Source of the DNA: Arcobacteraceae bacterium
Lineage (GTDB): Bacteria; Campylobacterota; Campylobacteria; Campylobacterales; Arcobacteraceae
DNA length: 64,000 bases
Assembly: GCA_028687375.1 (NCBI GenBank)
Contig: JAQUAG010000003.1
Coordinates: 91,122 to 155,121 of the forward strand
Direction: 5' to 3'
Below the pieces are notes generated by a model. That model made no database searches. It was not told the origin of the DNA and saw only the letters and a program-made list of their open reading frames with translations. Position numbers and translations under genes: made by a program. Positions 1 through 9,479 of the stretch are shown one piece after another; the first letter of the stretch is position 1; each line of letters starts with the position of its first letter.

Positions 1-1
1 T

Positions 2-2020
2 TCATCAAATACTGTAACAATTGGAGGAATTAATGCTCCAACAGCTATTAGTATTTCAGGTGGAGAATATAAAATTGGAACTGGTAGTTGGACGAGTATA
101 GCTGGAACTATTTCAAATGGTCAAACTGTTCAAGTAAGACATACAAGTTCATCTTCTTTTGATACTACAACAATAACAACAGTGACAATTGGGCAAACTA
201 GTAAAACATTTAGTTCAAAAACTTTAGTTGCTGATAATTCACCTGATAATTTTAGTTTTACTGATCAGACTGATGTAGCAAAAAGTTCTCTCATTACATC
301 AAATAGTGTAACAATTGGAGGAATTAATACTCCAACAGCTATTAGTATTTCAGGTGGAGAATATAAAATTGGAACTGGTAGTTGGACGAGTATAGCTGGA
401 ACTATTTCAAATGGTCAAACTATTCAAGTAAGACATACAAGTTCATCTTCATATAGTACTCCTACACAAACAACACTAACTATGGGTGGAGTAAGTAGTA
501 TCTTTAATGTTACAACATTACAAGATCCTAATCTCTCAACTGATACTACACCCGATAACTTTAGCTTTACAGCCCAAACAAATGTGGTCAAAAGTTCTCT
601 GATTTCATCAAATATTGCTACAATTTCTGGAATTAATGTATCAATATCAGTTAGCATTTCAGGTGGAGAATACAAAATTGGTAGCGGAAATTGGACAACT
701 ACAGCTGGAACTATTTCAAATGGTCAAACTATTCAAGTAAGACATACAAGCTCATCAAATTTTAGTACAACTACAACTACAACCCTAACTGTAGGAGGTA
801 TAGGTAAAACTTTTAGTTCAACAACTGCAGCTATAGATATTACACCTACTGCATTTACCTTAAATGATCAAACAAATGTAGAAAAAAACTCTACGATTAC
901 ATCAAATATTTTAACAATTGTAGGAATTAATGCGCCATCAACTGTGACTATTTTGGATGGAGAATATAAAATTGGAACTGGTAATTGGACAAGTGCCAAT
1001 GGAACAATTGAAAATAATCAAACTATTCAAGTAAGACATACAAGCTCACTTTCTTACTTAACAGCTGTAACAACTACCTTAACAATTGGTGGAGTAAGTG
1101 ATACTTTTATCTCTACAACAAGAAGTGTTGATGTTACACCAAATACTTTTAATTTTACAACTCAAAATGATGTAAATCTAAGTGATACAATCACTTCAAA
1201 TGACCTCAATATCACTGGAATAGAGATACCAGTATCTATCTCAATTAGTGGTGGAGAGTATAGTATTGATAGTGGTAATTGGACAAATTTAGATAGTAAT
1301 ATATCAAATGGACAATTAGTAAAAGTAAAACATACAAGCGCAAACTCTTACGATACAAATATGACAACAACACTTACTATTGGTGGTGTATCTGGAACAT
1401 TTACATCAAAAACTAGAATCATGGATATAACCCCAGAACCTTTTACTTTTACAAGTCAATCTAATGTCACTAAAAATACTCCAATTAGTTCAACTGCAAC
1501 GACAATAACTGGGCTAGAAGGTGCTACATCTGTTTCAATAAGTAGTGGTAGTGAATATAGTATTGATGATGCTACTTGGACAAATGTAACTGGAACAATT
1601 ACAGATGGACAAACAATAAAAGTAAGACATACAAGTTCATCTTCTTTTGATACTACAACAATTACAACACTAACTATTGGTGGTGTATCTGGAACATTTA
1701 CAACGACTACAGAAGCTATAGATACAACACCAAACTCTTTTACTTTTACTGATAACCCAAGTGTAACTAAAAATACAACAGCCACATCAGATTCAATCAC
1801 AATAACAGGTATCAACTCTCCAGCATCAATATCTGTAGTTGGTGGATATTACAGTATCAATAACAACGATGCAAACTGGACAAATGCAACTGGAACAATT
1901 AGCAATAACCAAACCGTTAGAGTAAGACATACTACAGCAACTACAAGCCTTGCACAGACAAATACAACCCTTACTATTGGTGGAGTAAGTGATACCTTTA
2001 CAACCACTACAGATAATGCT
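2..2020 (+). repeat. Tandem array of ~294-bp coding repeats
   Basis: Full units start near 239, 548, 842, 1136, 1430 and 1727. A partial unit runs off the left edge. Spacing is 294-309 bp (98-103 codons). The partial unit (8-164) and the first full unit (302-458) differ at only about three positions, so they were duplicated or converted recently. Later units are more diverged. The stretch 133-170 is also nearly identical to 1620-1657 in a different unit, which suggests mosaic exchange between repeats. Confidence 0.9.
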
Positions 2021-3739
2021 TATTTTCAAGCTTATCTTATCAGTGGAAAAGCTATAGGAGGTGTTCAATTTAGCTGTGGTGCTGAAAATGGAACCACTCA
2101 AAGTGATGGAAGTTTTACCTATTTTTGTAGTGGAAGTGATATAACATTTAAACTCAATAATCTTGTTTTAGGAAAAATAAATACTGATAATATAAATTTT
2201 GATAAGAATATTACACTTCAAGGGATTTCAGGATTAGCAAGAGATACTATTACAAGTAGTAAGCTTTCTAAAATTATCCAATTTTTACATTCGTTAGATG
2301 AGGATAAAGATAGTACAAATGGGATTACAATAGATAGCAAATATCTTGATGGAAATGGGACAAAAATTGAATTAGATGGAGCTATAGAAAGCTTTACAGA
2401 TGACCAACTTGCTAGTGAACTCATTAGAATCGGAAGATACCCTAAAATAAAATTTGAAGCTATGAAAGATATGTTGAAAAATTTAAAAACTAACGGGGCA
2501 ACTATACAAGATTTTGCTGTATATCCTGAAGTAAATGCCACAAATGTTGGTCCGTATACAGTAGTAAAAATTGGTTTTGGGGAATCTATGGATGCTACTA
2601 CAATCAAAACTGCTAATATTACAGGTATCTCATTTTCTGCATGTGATTATAATGATACAATGATGTTAGCAACTTGTAAAGCACCAACAGCAGGACTTGC
2701 AATAAATACTTCTTATACTGTTTCAGTAAGTCCTAACATCAAAAATATTTCTGGTGTAGCTATTACAAGATATAACTTTTCTTTTACAACTGGTACAAAA
2801 AATATCGTTCCAAAACTTAAAACTGGTCAAACTGGAAGTTATAATGAACTTGGTGAAAGTAATGCAACAATATATGATGATGGGCATTATGCTACTACAA
2901 TAGGGACAACTAGAAGTTTTACAAGAGCAAGTGAAATTGTGACAGATGCTGGTACTACACTTTCTTGGATAGATGATACTACTGCTACAAGTATCACAAG
3001 AAATTGGACTAATGCTCAAAGCTATTGTACAAGCTTAACTACTGGAAGCAAAACTTGGCGACTTCCAACAATGAAAGAGTTTAGTTTGATTGCTGATAAA
3101 AGTAAAGGGGCGACTGATTCTCCTGCAATCTTTAGTACATTTGCAAATGTTGCACATGTAGAAAACACAAGTGCTTATTGGACATCAAATTTAGATCCAG
3201 ATGATGTTAATCTCTCATATGCTTTCTTATTTTATGATGGGATAGACCAAGGAGCTGCAGCTGATCATAATACTAGTTTACTATTAAATATTAGATGTGT
3301 AAGTGGCACTCCAACTACAAGTGGTGGATTTGTAAGAGATGATGTTAAAGAGATAGTTATGGATACTTCAAGTGGTCTTATGTGGCAAGATAATGAGACA
3401 ACAAGTTTAAAATGGTCTGATAGTACGGATATAAATAATCCAGATAGTATTAAATATTGTGAAAATCTTACATTAGCTGGATTTACAGATTGGAGAGTTC
3501 CAAACTATAATGAACTCTTAAGTACACTTGAGATGAAAAACTATGATATCACTGCTACACAGCCAGTATATATTTCACCTGCATTTAAATATAAAGGTGC
3601 AACAAGTTATTGGACTTCAACTACCTATACTCCAGATAAAACAAAAGCTTGGACAGTAAACTTTGATACAACTGGAGCAATTTCAGATGTAAATGATAAA
3701 ATTTATTCAAGTAACTTAAGATGTGTAAGGGGTAATTAA
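2..3739 (+). CDS. Large repetitive surface protein, C-terminal part (tandem ~98-aa repeats, Ig-like module, two DUF1566/Lcl_C modules); 5' end outside window
   Basis: The frame is open from base 2 with no stop upstream, so the gene begins before the window and the GTG at 182 is not its start. About 1245 residues are visible. The first ~670 are one partial and six full repeats of ~98 residues, each containing blocks like GGEYKIGTGSWTS, NGQTIQVRHTSS and LTIGGVS. A linker follows, then a stretch resembling a bacterial Ig-like (Big_5/SbsA) domain (about bases 2520-2800). Last come two DUF1566/Lcl_C-type modules, each with a WR(L/V)P block, a YWTS block and an ending RCV(S/R)G. Ser/Thr/Asn-rich composition and absence of membrane helices point to an exported adhesin-like protein. 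The signal peptide would be outside the window. Ligand and export route are unknown. Confidence 0.85.
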   Translation, partial: SSNTVTIGGINAPTAISISGGEYKIGTGSWTSIAGTISNGQTVQVRHTSSSSFDTTTITTVTIGQTSKTFSSKTLVADNSPDNFSFTDQTDVAKSSLITSNSVTIGGINTPTAISISGGEYKIGTGSWTSIAGTISNGQTIQVRHTSSSSYSTPTQTTLTMGGVSSIFNVTTLQDPNLSTDTTPDNFSFTAQTNVVKSSLISSNIATISGINVSISVSISGGEYKIGSGNWTTTAGTISNGQTIQVRHTSSSNFSTTTTTTLTVGGIGKTFSSTTAAIDITPTAFTLNDQTNVEKNSTITSNILTIVGINAPSTVTILDGEYKIGTGNWTSANGTIENNQTIQVRHTSSLSYLTAVTTTLTIGGVSDTFISTTRSVDVTPNTFNFTTQNDVNLSDTITSNDLNITGIEIPVSISISGGEYSIDSGNWTNLDSNISNGQLVKVKHTSANSYDTNMTTTLTIGGVSGTFTSKTRIMDITPEPFTFTSQSNVTKNTPISSTATTITGLEGATSVSISSGSEYSIDDATWTNVTGTITDGQTIKVRHTSSSSFDTTTITTLTIGGVSGTFTTTTEAIDTTPNSFTFTDNPSVTKNTTATSDSITITGINSPASISVVGGYYSINNNDANWTNATGTISNNQTVRVRHTTATTSLAQTNTTLTIGGVSDTFTTTTDNAYFQAYLISGKAIGGVQFSCGAENGTTQSDGSFTYFCSGSDITFKLNNLVLGKINTDNINFDKNITLQGISGLARDTITSSKLSKIIQFLHSLDEDKDSTNGITIDSKYLDGNGTKIELDGAIESFTDDQLASELIRIGRYPKIKFEAMKDMLKNLKTNGATIQDFAVYPEVNATNVGPYTVVKIGFGESMDATTIKTANITGISFSACDYNDTMMLATCKAPTAGLAINTSYTVSVSPNIKNISGVAITRYNFSFTTGTKNIVPKLKTGQTGSYNELGESNATIYDDGHYATTIGTTRSFTRASEIVTDAGTTLSWIDDTTATSITRNWTNAQSYCTSLTTGSKTWRLPTMKEFSLIADKSKGATDSPAIFSTFANVAHVENTSAYWTSNLDPDDVNLSYAFLFYDGIDQGAAADHNTSLLLNIRCVSGTPTTSGGFVRDDVKEIVMDTSSGLMWQDNETTSLKWSDSTDINNPDSIKYCENLTLAGFTDWRVPNYNELLSTLEMKNYDITATQPVYISPAFKYKGATSYWTSTTYTPDKTKAWTVNFDTTGAISDVNDKIYSSNLRCVRGN

Positions 3740-3747
3740 AAATATAA

Positions 3748-3784
3748 AAGGGAGACTTTACGAAAAAATTGTAAAGTCTCCCTT
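3748..3784. terminator. Bidirectional intrinsic terminator
   Basis: A perfect 14-bp stem, AAGGGAGACTTTAC (3748-3761) with its complement (3771-3784), encloses a 9-nt loop. It lies between the convergent surface-protein and dbpA genes. A/T-rich sequence flanks both sides, so it can end transcription from either direction. Confidence 0.85.
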
Positions 3785-3824
3785 CTCTTATTATGAAGAT
3801 AAATACTTCAATGTAAACTTTTTA

Positions 3825-5195
3825 CTACTTCAAATAAACTCTAAAAAATTTCCCTTTGATTTTACTATTTCCAAGGTCATTAGCAGCTTTTTTAGCAATT
3901 TTTGGATCAAGTGCAACATATGCACAAAGATCTTTTATATCTATTTTTCCGATTTGATTTTTATCAAGTCCAATTCCAGCAGTCAAGGCTCCTAGAATAT
4001 CTCCACGGCTAAGTTTTTGTTTTTTCCCACCGTTTATAAAAATCGATTTAAAAAGTGGATTATCATCATATTTTGTATCTATTTTAGCTGGAATTTCCTC
4101 TAAATTGTGATGTGATTCGTATGTCAAATCTTCAAAAAGCCCTACATCTCCACCATCTATTAAAGAGACTGCGTGACCAGTTTTTCCAGCTCGTGCCGTT
4201 CTTCCAATTCTGTGTGTATAAACTTCTAAATCTTTAGGTAAACTATAATTTATTACAAGTTCAACATCATCAATGTCAAGTCCTCTTGAAGCTACATCAG
4301 TTGCTATTAAAATTTTATAGCTTTTGTTAGCAAAAAGGGTCATAGTTTCATCTCTATCTTTTTGCTCCAAATCACTATGAAGTACCAAAGCATAAATATC
4401 ATATCGTTCAAGTTCATCTGCAAGATTATCGCAATCTATTTTCATATTGCAAAATATTATCGTTGAGCTTGGTTGATAATGGTCAAGTATTTTTAAAATA
4501 TTTTCTACTTTTCGTGAACCCTCTGTCTCATAAAAAACTTGAGATATTTTATCTTCTGTATGTACTGATTCAACCTCAATACTCACTGGGTTTATCATAA
4601 TATCTCGTGAAAGTTTTTCTATATTTGAAGGATACGTCGCTGAAAAAAGCATAGTTTGACGATTTTTAGGTAAATAATCAATTATTTTATTGATATCTTC
4701 AGAAAATCCCATATCAAGCATCCTATCTGCTTCATCAAGAACTAAAGTATTGATAAGATTTGGATTGAAATTTTTATTTTCTAAATGTTTTAAAATTCTC
4801 CCAGGAGTTCCTACAATAATATGTGCTTTATGACTTAAAGAGTGCATTTGTGGGTTGTATGGAACGCCACCACAAAGGGTAAGTATTTTGATATTGTGTT
4901 TGAATTTTGCAAGAACTTTGAGCTCTTCGCTGATTTGATTTGCTAACTCTCTTGTTGGAGCTAGTATCATCGTTTGTATATCAAAAGTTGCCGTATTGAG
5001 TTTATTTAAAATTGGCAATGAAAAAGCGATTGTTTTTCCACTTCCTGTTTTTGCTTTCCCAATGATATCTTTTCCATCAAGAGAAAACGGCAAAGATTTT
5101 TCTTGTATCTCTGTCATATTTGAAAATCCAAATTTTAAAAGAGTAGAGAGTAAGTCTTGATTTAAGTTGGTTAAGGTTTTAAAACTATTATTCAA
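3825..5195 (-). CDS. dbpA: DEAD-box ATP-dependent RNA helicase, DbpA type
   Basis: 456 residues, the length of E. coli DbpA. A Q-motif region (~residues 23-36) is followed by motif I AKTGSGKT (48-55), PTRELANQ (80-87), DEAD (154-157), SAT, and motif VI HRIGRTARAG. The last ~75 residues (SRGDILGALTAGIG onward) match the DbpA RNA-binding domain, which in E. coli recognises 23S rRNA hairpin 92 and acts in 50S subunit assembly. The start overlaps the end of the upstream PSD-like gene by 8 nt, so it is probably the last gene of the prmA-ftsH operon. The terminator at 3748-3784 follows. Confidence 0.9.
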   Translation of the reverse strand: MNNSFKTLTNLNQDLLSTLLKFGFSNMTEIQEKSLPFSLDGKDIIGKAKTGSGKTIAFSLPILNKLNTATFDIQTMILAPTRELANQISEELKVLAKFKHNIKILTLCGGVPYNPQMHSLSHKAHIIVGTPGRILKHLENKNFNPNLINTLVLDEADRMLDMGFSEDINKIIDYLPKNRQTMLFSATYPSNIEKLSRDIMINPVSIEVESVHTEDKISQVFYETEGSRKVENILKILDHYQPSSTIIFCNMKIDCDNLADELERYDIYALVLHSDLEQKDRDETMTLFANKSYKILIATDVASRGLDIDDVELVINYSLPKDLEVYTHRIGRTARAGKTGHAVSLIDGGDVGLFEDLTYESHHNLEEIPAKIDTKYDDNPLFKSIFINGGKKQKLSRGDILGALTAGIGLDKNQIGKIDIKDLCAYVALDPKIAKKAANDLGNSKIKGKFFRVYLK

Positions 5196-5823
5196 TTTTA
5201 CCAGCTATCACAGATATTCCACCTGTAACTTTGTCACCTATATAACTTTTGATTTCATACGTTGTAGGAATTTCTAAAATAATCGTCCCTTGAACAAAAA
5301 CTCCAATAGGTTCTCTTGTAATTAACTCTTTATTAGTAGCATAAAGTTCAATTTTTGAACCACAAAATCCACTGATTAGTTCCATTTTAACAACATCTTC
5401 ACTACTATCTTTCAAACTAACTATCGCTTTACTATTTAATGCTTTACTTTTAAAAGTCCAACTTGAAAGATTTAAACCATTAACTATTGAGTCTATAGTA
5501 TAAAGTCCACTGATTGGAGTTCTTAAAATATGATTTCCACAAAGATTTACATCGATATAAACTCTTTGTTTCCCTTCACTTTTATCAATACTTGCGATCT
5601 TCCCATCAATTGGAGAATAAATCGTATCGCTTAAATTTGCTGGGTTATTGATAATTGAAAGATTATTTCTATATATCCAAAGTAGTGCAAGAGTTACTAG
5701 AATTCCAACTTTTGTAAAAAAAGAAAACCCTAGCACAAACAGTACTAGAGTTACACCCAAAGCCATCGCTATTTTAGAGTAGCCCTCTTTTAAAATAAAT
5801 TGATTATAAATTATTTTTTCCAT
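5188..5823 (-). CDS. Phosphatidylserine-decarboxylase-related membrane protein, probably non-catalytic
   Basis: Two hydrophobic segments near the N terminus (MALGVTLVLFVLGFSFF and VGILVTLALLWIY) precede a soluble domain with PSD-like blocks: SPIDGKIASID, then NHILRTPISG, then a C-terminal beta region. Active PSDs self-cleave at a (L/F)GS(T) motif to form a pyruvoyl group. The matching place here reads VQGT, so the serine is missing. The ATG at 5823 is preferred because a GGGGGGAG stretch lies upstream; an in-frame start at 5892 would extend the overlap with ftsH. Campylobacter jejuni has a PSD-related membrane protein next to ftsH (from memory), so the neighbourhood is probably conserved. Function is unknown. 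Confidence 0.7.
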   Translation of the reverse strand: MEKIIYNQFILKEGYSKIAMALGVTLVLFVLGFSFFTKVGILVTLALLWIYRNNLSIINNPANLSDTIYSPIDGKIASIDKSEGKQRVYIDVNLCGNHILRTPISGLYTIDSIVNGLNLSSWTFKSKALNSKAIVSLKDSSEDVVKMELISGFCGSKIELYATNKELITREPIGVFVQGTIILEIPTTYEIKSYIGDKVTGGISVIAGKIE

Positions 5824-7756
5824 CTTGATGCAGGTCTCCCCCCTCATAAATCTCTTTACCAGTTTGTTGGATAAGTTCTTGTACTCTCGCACCTGAAATC
5901 ACCTCAATATCAAGAAGTTCTTTCGTGATAAGTTCAACAGATTCTTTATAATCAGTTAAAGTTTGTACAACATGTTCATATCTTTGTGCTAATGTGTTTT
6001 TGATATGTTCATCAAGATTTTCAGCTAATTTATCACTATAGTCTTTACTTGTTTGTCCACCACCTAAAAACTGATTAGTTTGTCTTGAAAGTACCATAAG
6101 TCCAGCTACATCACTCATCCCATAAACACTTGCCATAGATTTAATAATTTCAGTTGCTCTTTCAAGGTCATTTCCAGCACCAGTACTAATTTCACCGATA
6201 AATACTTGCTCAGCAGCACGTCCTCCTAGAAGAACATCCACTTCAGCGATAAGCTCATGTTTTTGCATAAGATATTTGTTCTCTTCTGGTGTATTTAATG
6301 TATATCCAAGCGCTGCTAATCCTCTTGGAACAATCGACACTTTATTTACTTTTTTAGCACCTTTAGTAACTTCAGCCATAACTGCATGCCCAGATTCGTG
6401 ATAAGCAACTATCTCTCTTTCTTTTGGAGAGATTCTTCTACTTTTCTTTTCAAGTCCAGCAATTTGTCTCTCAACAGCCTCTTTAAAATGTGAAGGAGAA
6501 ACTTCATCTTTATTTCCTCTTCCAGCAAGGAGTGCAGCTTCATTGATGATATTAGCTAAATCTGCCCCAGCAAGACCAGCCGTCATAACAGCTATCTCTC
6601 TTAGATCTACACCACGAGCTACTTTTACACCTTTGATATGAACATTAAGTATCTCAACTCTCCCTTCTAAATCAGGTTTATCAACTAAAACTTGTCTATC
6701 AAATCTTCCTGGTCTTAAAAGTGCAGGATCAAGGATTTCAGGTCTATTTGTTGCTGCTAGAACTATTACAGGAGCACCAGCACTATTAAATCCATCCATT
6801 TCTGCAAGGAGTTGGTTCAGTGTTTGTTCTCTCTCATCATTTCCACCAATTCCACCACTTGCTCTACTTTTTCCAATAGCATCAATCTCATCGATGAAAA
6901 TAATTGCAGGTGCAACCTTTTTTGCTTGTTCAAAAAGGTCTCTTACACGACTAGCCCCAACTCCAACAAACATCTCAATAAAACTAGAACCAGTTACACT
7001 TAAAAACTCAACATCTGCTTCACCAGCAACTGCTTTTGCTAAAAGTGTTTTTCCTGTTCCTGGAGGTCCTACTAAAAGAACACCTTTTGGTATCTGAGCT
7101 CCAAGATTAACATATCTATCTGGTGATTTCAAAAAGTCAACAATCTCTCTAACTTCCTCTTTAGCTTCTTTGTTCCCAGCCATATCTTCAAATTTTACTT
7201 TTGGCTTTTCACTATTTATCATCTTTTTAGATCCACCCATTCCAAGGATTCCGCCACCCATAGATTTTGCCATTCGTTTTGCCAAAAATGACCAAATAAG
7301 GAAAAATATTAAAATAGGTAAAACCCATCCAAAAAGCATATCTCCTAAAAGATTCTCTTCACTAAATGCACCATAAGCTATCTTTTTTTCTTCAAGTGTA
7401 GGAACAAGAGTTTCATCAGGGACAACTCTTCTCACTTTATATGCTACTTGCTCACCAGTTGTTAGTTTACCAGTTGCTTTAATTGTTGTTGGTCCAATAC
7501 CAACATAATCGATACTACCACTATTTATAAGTGTTTTCAAATCAGAATACGAGATTGTTTTTTGTTGTTGTCCATAAGTTCCATTTGCAGCATTTGCATT
7601 CATATCATCCTGTGGGAACAATGTTTTAAATACCATAATTGAAACGATTGAAAATATTACAAAAACTAAAATAGGATTATTAAAAAATCCTTTATCCTCA
7701 TTATTGTTATTATTTTGATTATTGTTATTTTGATTGTTATTTTGCTGTTTTGCCAT
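5804..7756 (-). CDS. ftsH: ATP-dependent zinc metalloprotease FtsH
   Basis: 650 residues. An Asn/Gln-rich cytoplasmic tail (residues ~4-19) is followed by TM1 (~28-46), a periplasmic loop and TM2 (~137-158). The AAA+ domain has Walker A GPPGTGKT (230-237), Walker B IIFIDEID and an SRH region with LLRPGRFDR. The M41 protease domain has zinc motif HESGH (453-457). FtsH degrades membrane and regulatory proteins. The ATG at 7756 is chosen: AAAAGGA lies ~10 nt upstream and it sits just after the prmA stop. A start at 7792 would add 12 unlikely residues inside prmA. Confidence 0.95.
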   Translation of the reverse strand: MAKQQNNNQNNNNQNNNNNEDKGFFNNPILVFVIFSIVSIMVFKTLFPQDDMNANAANGTYGQQQKTISYSDLKTLINSGSIDYVGIGPTTIKATGKLTTGEQVAYKVRRVVPDETLVPTLEEKKIAYGAFSEENLLGDMLFGWVLPILIFFLIWSFLAKRMAKSMGGGILGMGGSKKMINSEKPKVKFEDMAGNKEAKEEVREIVDFLKSPDRYVNLGAQIPKGVLLVGPPGTGKTLLAKAVAGEADVEFLSVTGSSFIEMFVGVGASRVRDLFEQAKKVAPAIIFIDEIDAIGKSRASGGIGGNDEREQTLNQLLAEMDGFNSAGAPVIVLAATNRPEILDPALLRPGRFDRQVLVDKPDLEGRVEILNVHIKGVKVARGVDLREIAVMTAGLAGADLANIINEAALLAGRGNKDEVSPSHFKEAVERQIAGLEKKSRRISPKEREIVAYHESGHAVMAEVTKGAKKVNKVSIVPRGLAALGYTLNTPEENKYLMQKHELIAEVDVLLGGRAAEQVFIGEISTGAGNDLERATEIIKSMASVYGMSDVAGLMVLSRQTNQFLGGGQTSKDYSDKLAENLDEHIKNTLAQRYEHVVQTLTDYKESVELITKELLDIEVISGARVQELIQQTGKEIYEGGDLHQDGKNNL

Positions 7757-7758
7757 TC

Positions 7759-8589
7759 TTAATTTTTTCCTTTTAATACAAGAGTTCGCCACTCATTTTT
7801 TGCAATTCTTTCAATGATTTCAAACTCTTCAAATTTTTTGAGCACTTTATCTTCATAGTTTTCAAGTATCCCTGAAAGTATCAATATACCATCATCTTTT
7901 AAAACTTTTTTTAAGTCTTTGTGTATCATAATAAGAACATCTGCGACGATATTTGCTACTACAAAATCGTATTTTTCTTGTGAAACTACTGCACTTCCTG
8001 TCCATACATTTTTTGGTGTTACTCCATTTGAAGCGAAGTTTATCACTGCATTTTCAGTAGCTTGTGGGTCAGTATCGCAAATATCACAAACCGCTCCTAG
8101 TTTTGAAGCTGCAATTGAAAGTATCCCACTTCCAGCACCTACATCAATAAGGGTATTGCCACTTTTGACATATTTGCTAATAGCATCAAGGCAACTACTT
8201 GTAGTTTCGTGGTGACCACTTCCAAAAGCAAGTGCTGGATCGATTAAGATATTTACTTTATCCTCTTTTGGTTCATACCAACTTGGATGGATATAAAATT
8301 TTCCACACACAACTGGCTCGATACTATCTTTGTATTTTTGTATCCAATTTTGATTTTCAATCTTTTCTAATGTTGTTTCACAAGCTACATCTTCACCAAG
8401 AGTAGTTGTAAGTTCATGCGTAAAGTATTCAACACCCGCCATTATCTCATCAAGCTCATCTTCACTTCTAATGATAATGCTTCCATCTAGCTCTTCAAGA
8501 GCATCTTCACTTAAGCTCATAATCAAATCTAAAAACAATTCATAATATTTACTTGGTGTGATTTTTAATTCATAATAATATTCGTTCAA
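7759..8589 (-). CDS. prmA: Ribosomal protein L11 methyltransferase
   Basis: The SAM-binding core has motif I DVGAGSGILSIAASKLGA and motif IV VANIVADVLI, with GSGHHETT before motif I, as in PrmA. The enzyme methylates L11. The first ATG of the frame (8616) has no ribosome site. A TTG at 8589 is preceded by AGAGGAT at the right spacing and gives an N terminus MNEYYYELKI, which looks like PrmA relatives, so the TTG start is preferred. The stop is followed within 2 nt by the ftsH start. Confidence 0.9.
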   Translation of the reverse strand: MNEYYYELKITPSKYYELFLDLIMSLSEDALEELDGSIIIRSEDELDEIMAGVEYFTHELTTTLGEDVACETTLEKIENQNWIQKYKDSIEPVVCGKFYIHPSWYEPKEDKVNILIDPALAFGSGHHETTSSCLDAISKYVKSGNTLIDVGAGSGILSIAASKLGAVCDICDTDPQATENAVINFASNGVTPKNVWTGSAVVSQEKYDFVVANIVADVLIMIHKDLKKVLKDDGILILSGILENYEDKVLKKFEEFEIIERIAKNEWRTLVLKGKN

Positions 8590-8618
8590 ATTTATATCCT
8601 CTTTTATTAATGGCATTG

Positions 8619-8624
8619 ATTATA
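8619..8624 (-). promoter_or_regulatory. -10 box, probable prmA-ftsH-psd-dbpA promoter
   Basis: TATAAT on the minus strand lies 30 nt upstream of the preferred TTG start of prmA. The region upstream is T-rich (a run of T's around 8627-8632), typical of Campylobacterota sigma70 promoters, which often lack a clear -35. Confidence 0.5.
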
Positions 8625-8651
8625 GCCAAAAAAGACTTAATAAAATTTAGC

Positions 8652-9479
8652 CTATAAAAGAATTCGTTTTGTGACTTCAATATCGTCAAGGATTTGAAGT
8701 TTAAGTTGTTCCATATCATCATATTTTTGATTTTCTCTAATTTTTTCTATAAATTCTATCTCAATATGGGAGTTTATCTCTTTTAAATCATTCTCTAAAA
8801 TATGTGTTTCTATAGCGTATTTTCCATCTGTTGAAACTCGATGACCGATAAATGTGACACTTTTATATCTTACCTCATCTACTCTAGAAAATGTTGCATA
8901 GATACCGCTACTTGGAACCAAAAACTCTTCACACTCTATATTTATAGTTGGGACAAATTGTTTTTTTCCCAATCCTTGCCCTTTTACATGAAGCCCATTA
9001 ATTGTGTAGTTTTTCCCTAAAAATTGATTTGCTTTTGGGATATCTCCTGTACTTATAAAATCTCTTATCACTCTGCTATGAACTGCGATTTCTCCAAAGA
9101 AAAATTCATTTACAACCTCGACAACACCACTAAAAAGAGATTTTAGTATCGCTATTGAACCGCTTGCATTGACTCCAAATTTAAAATCAAATCCAACAAC
9201 TATTTTTTCTAACTTTGGAAATTCTTCATTTAATAATGCAACAAATTGAGGAGGTGTTAGATGTTTAATATCATCTAATGGATAATAAAAAAGAGGATAA
9301 GAGCTATATTTCGCCCTATTTTTTTTTGGGGTAAGATTTGCATAACCTGTTTCGATAACTACAATACCACCACCCTCATCAAGTCGTCTAAAAAGCTCTT
9401 GATGGGCAAGATGCATCCCATCAAATCCACCAATTGCTATACTTGTGATGTTACTTTTTAAAGTAAAACAACTCTTCAA
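8652..9479 (-). CDS. ribF: Bifunctional riboflavin kinase/FAD synthetase
   Basis: 275 residues. The N-terminal FAD synthetase (nucleotidyltransferase) domain has AIGGFDGMHLAHQELF, matching the (G)xFDGxHxGH signature. The C-terminal flavokinase domain has GLGKKQFVPTINIE. It turns riboflavin into FMN and FAD. The start is a TTG inside the end of tlyA, with GAGGG just upstream. The 29-nt overlap suggests coupled translation. tlyA-ribF adjacency is also known in Campylobacter. Confidence 0.9.
   Translation of the reverse strand: MKSCFTLKSNITSIAIGGFDGMHLAHQELFRRLDEGGGIVVIETGYANLTPKKNRAKYSSYPLFYYPLDDIKHLTPPQFVALLNEEFPKLEKIVVGFDFKFGVNASGSIAILKSLFSGVVEVVNEFFFGEIAVHSRVIRDFISTGDIPKANQFLGKNYTINGLHVKGQGLGKKQFVPTINIECEEFLVPSSGIYATFSRVDEVRYKSVTFIGHRVSTDGKYAIETHILENDLKEINSHIEIEFIEKIRENQKYDDMEQLKLQILDDIEVTKRILL

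Noticed and set aside
2-2020. Repeats as a CRISPR array
   Set aside because: The repeats are ~294 bp, coding and in frame, without short spacers.
182-3739. GTG at 182 as the start of the large repeat protein
   Set aside because: The frame stays open to base 2 and already encodes the same repeat; the gene is cut by the window edge.
6812-7376. Plus-strand ORFs inside ftsH
   Set aside because: They are antisense shadows of a highly conserved gene, with no ribosome sites or recognisable domains.
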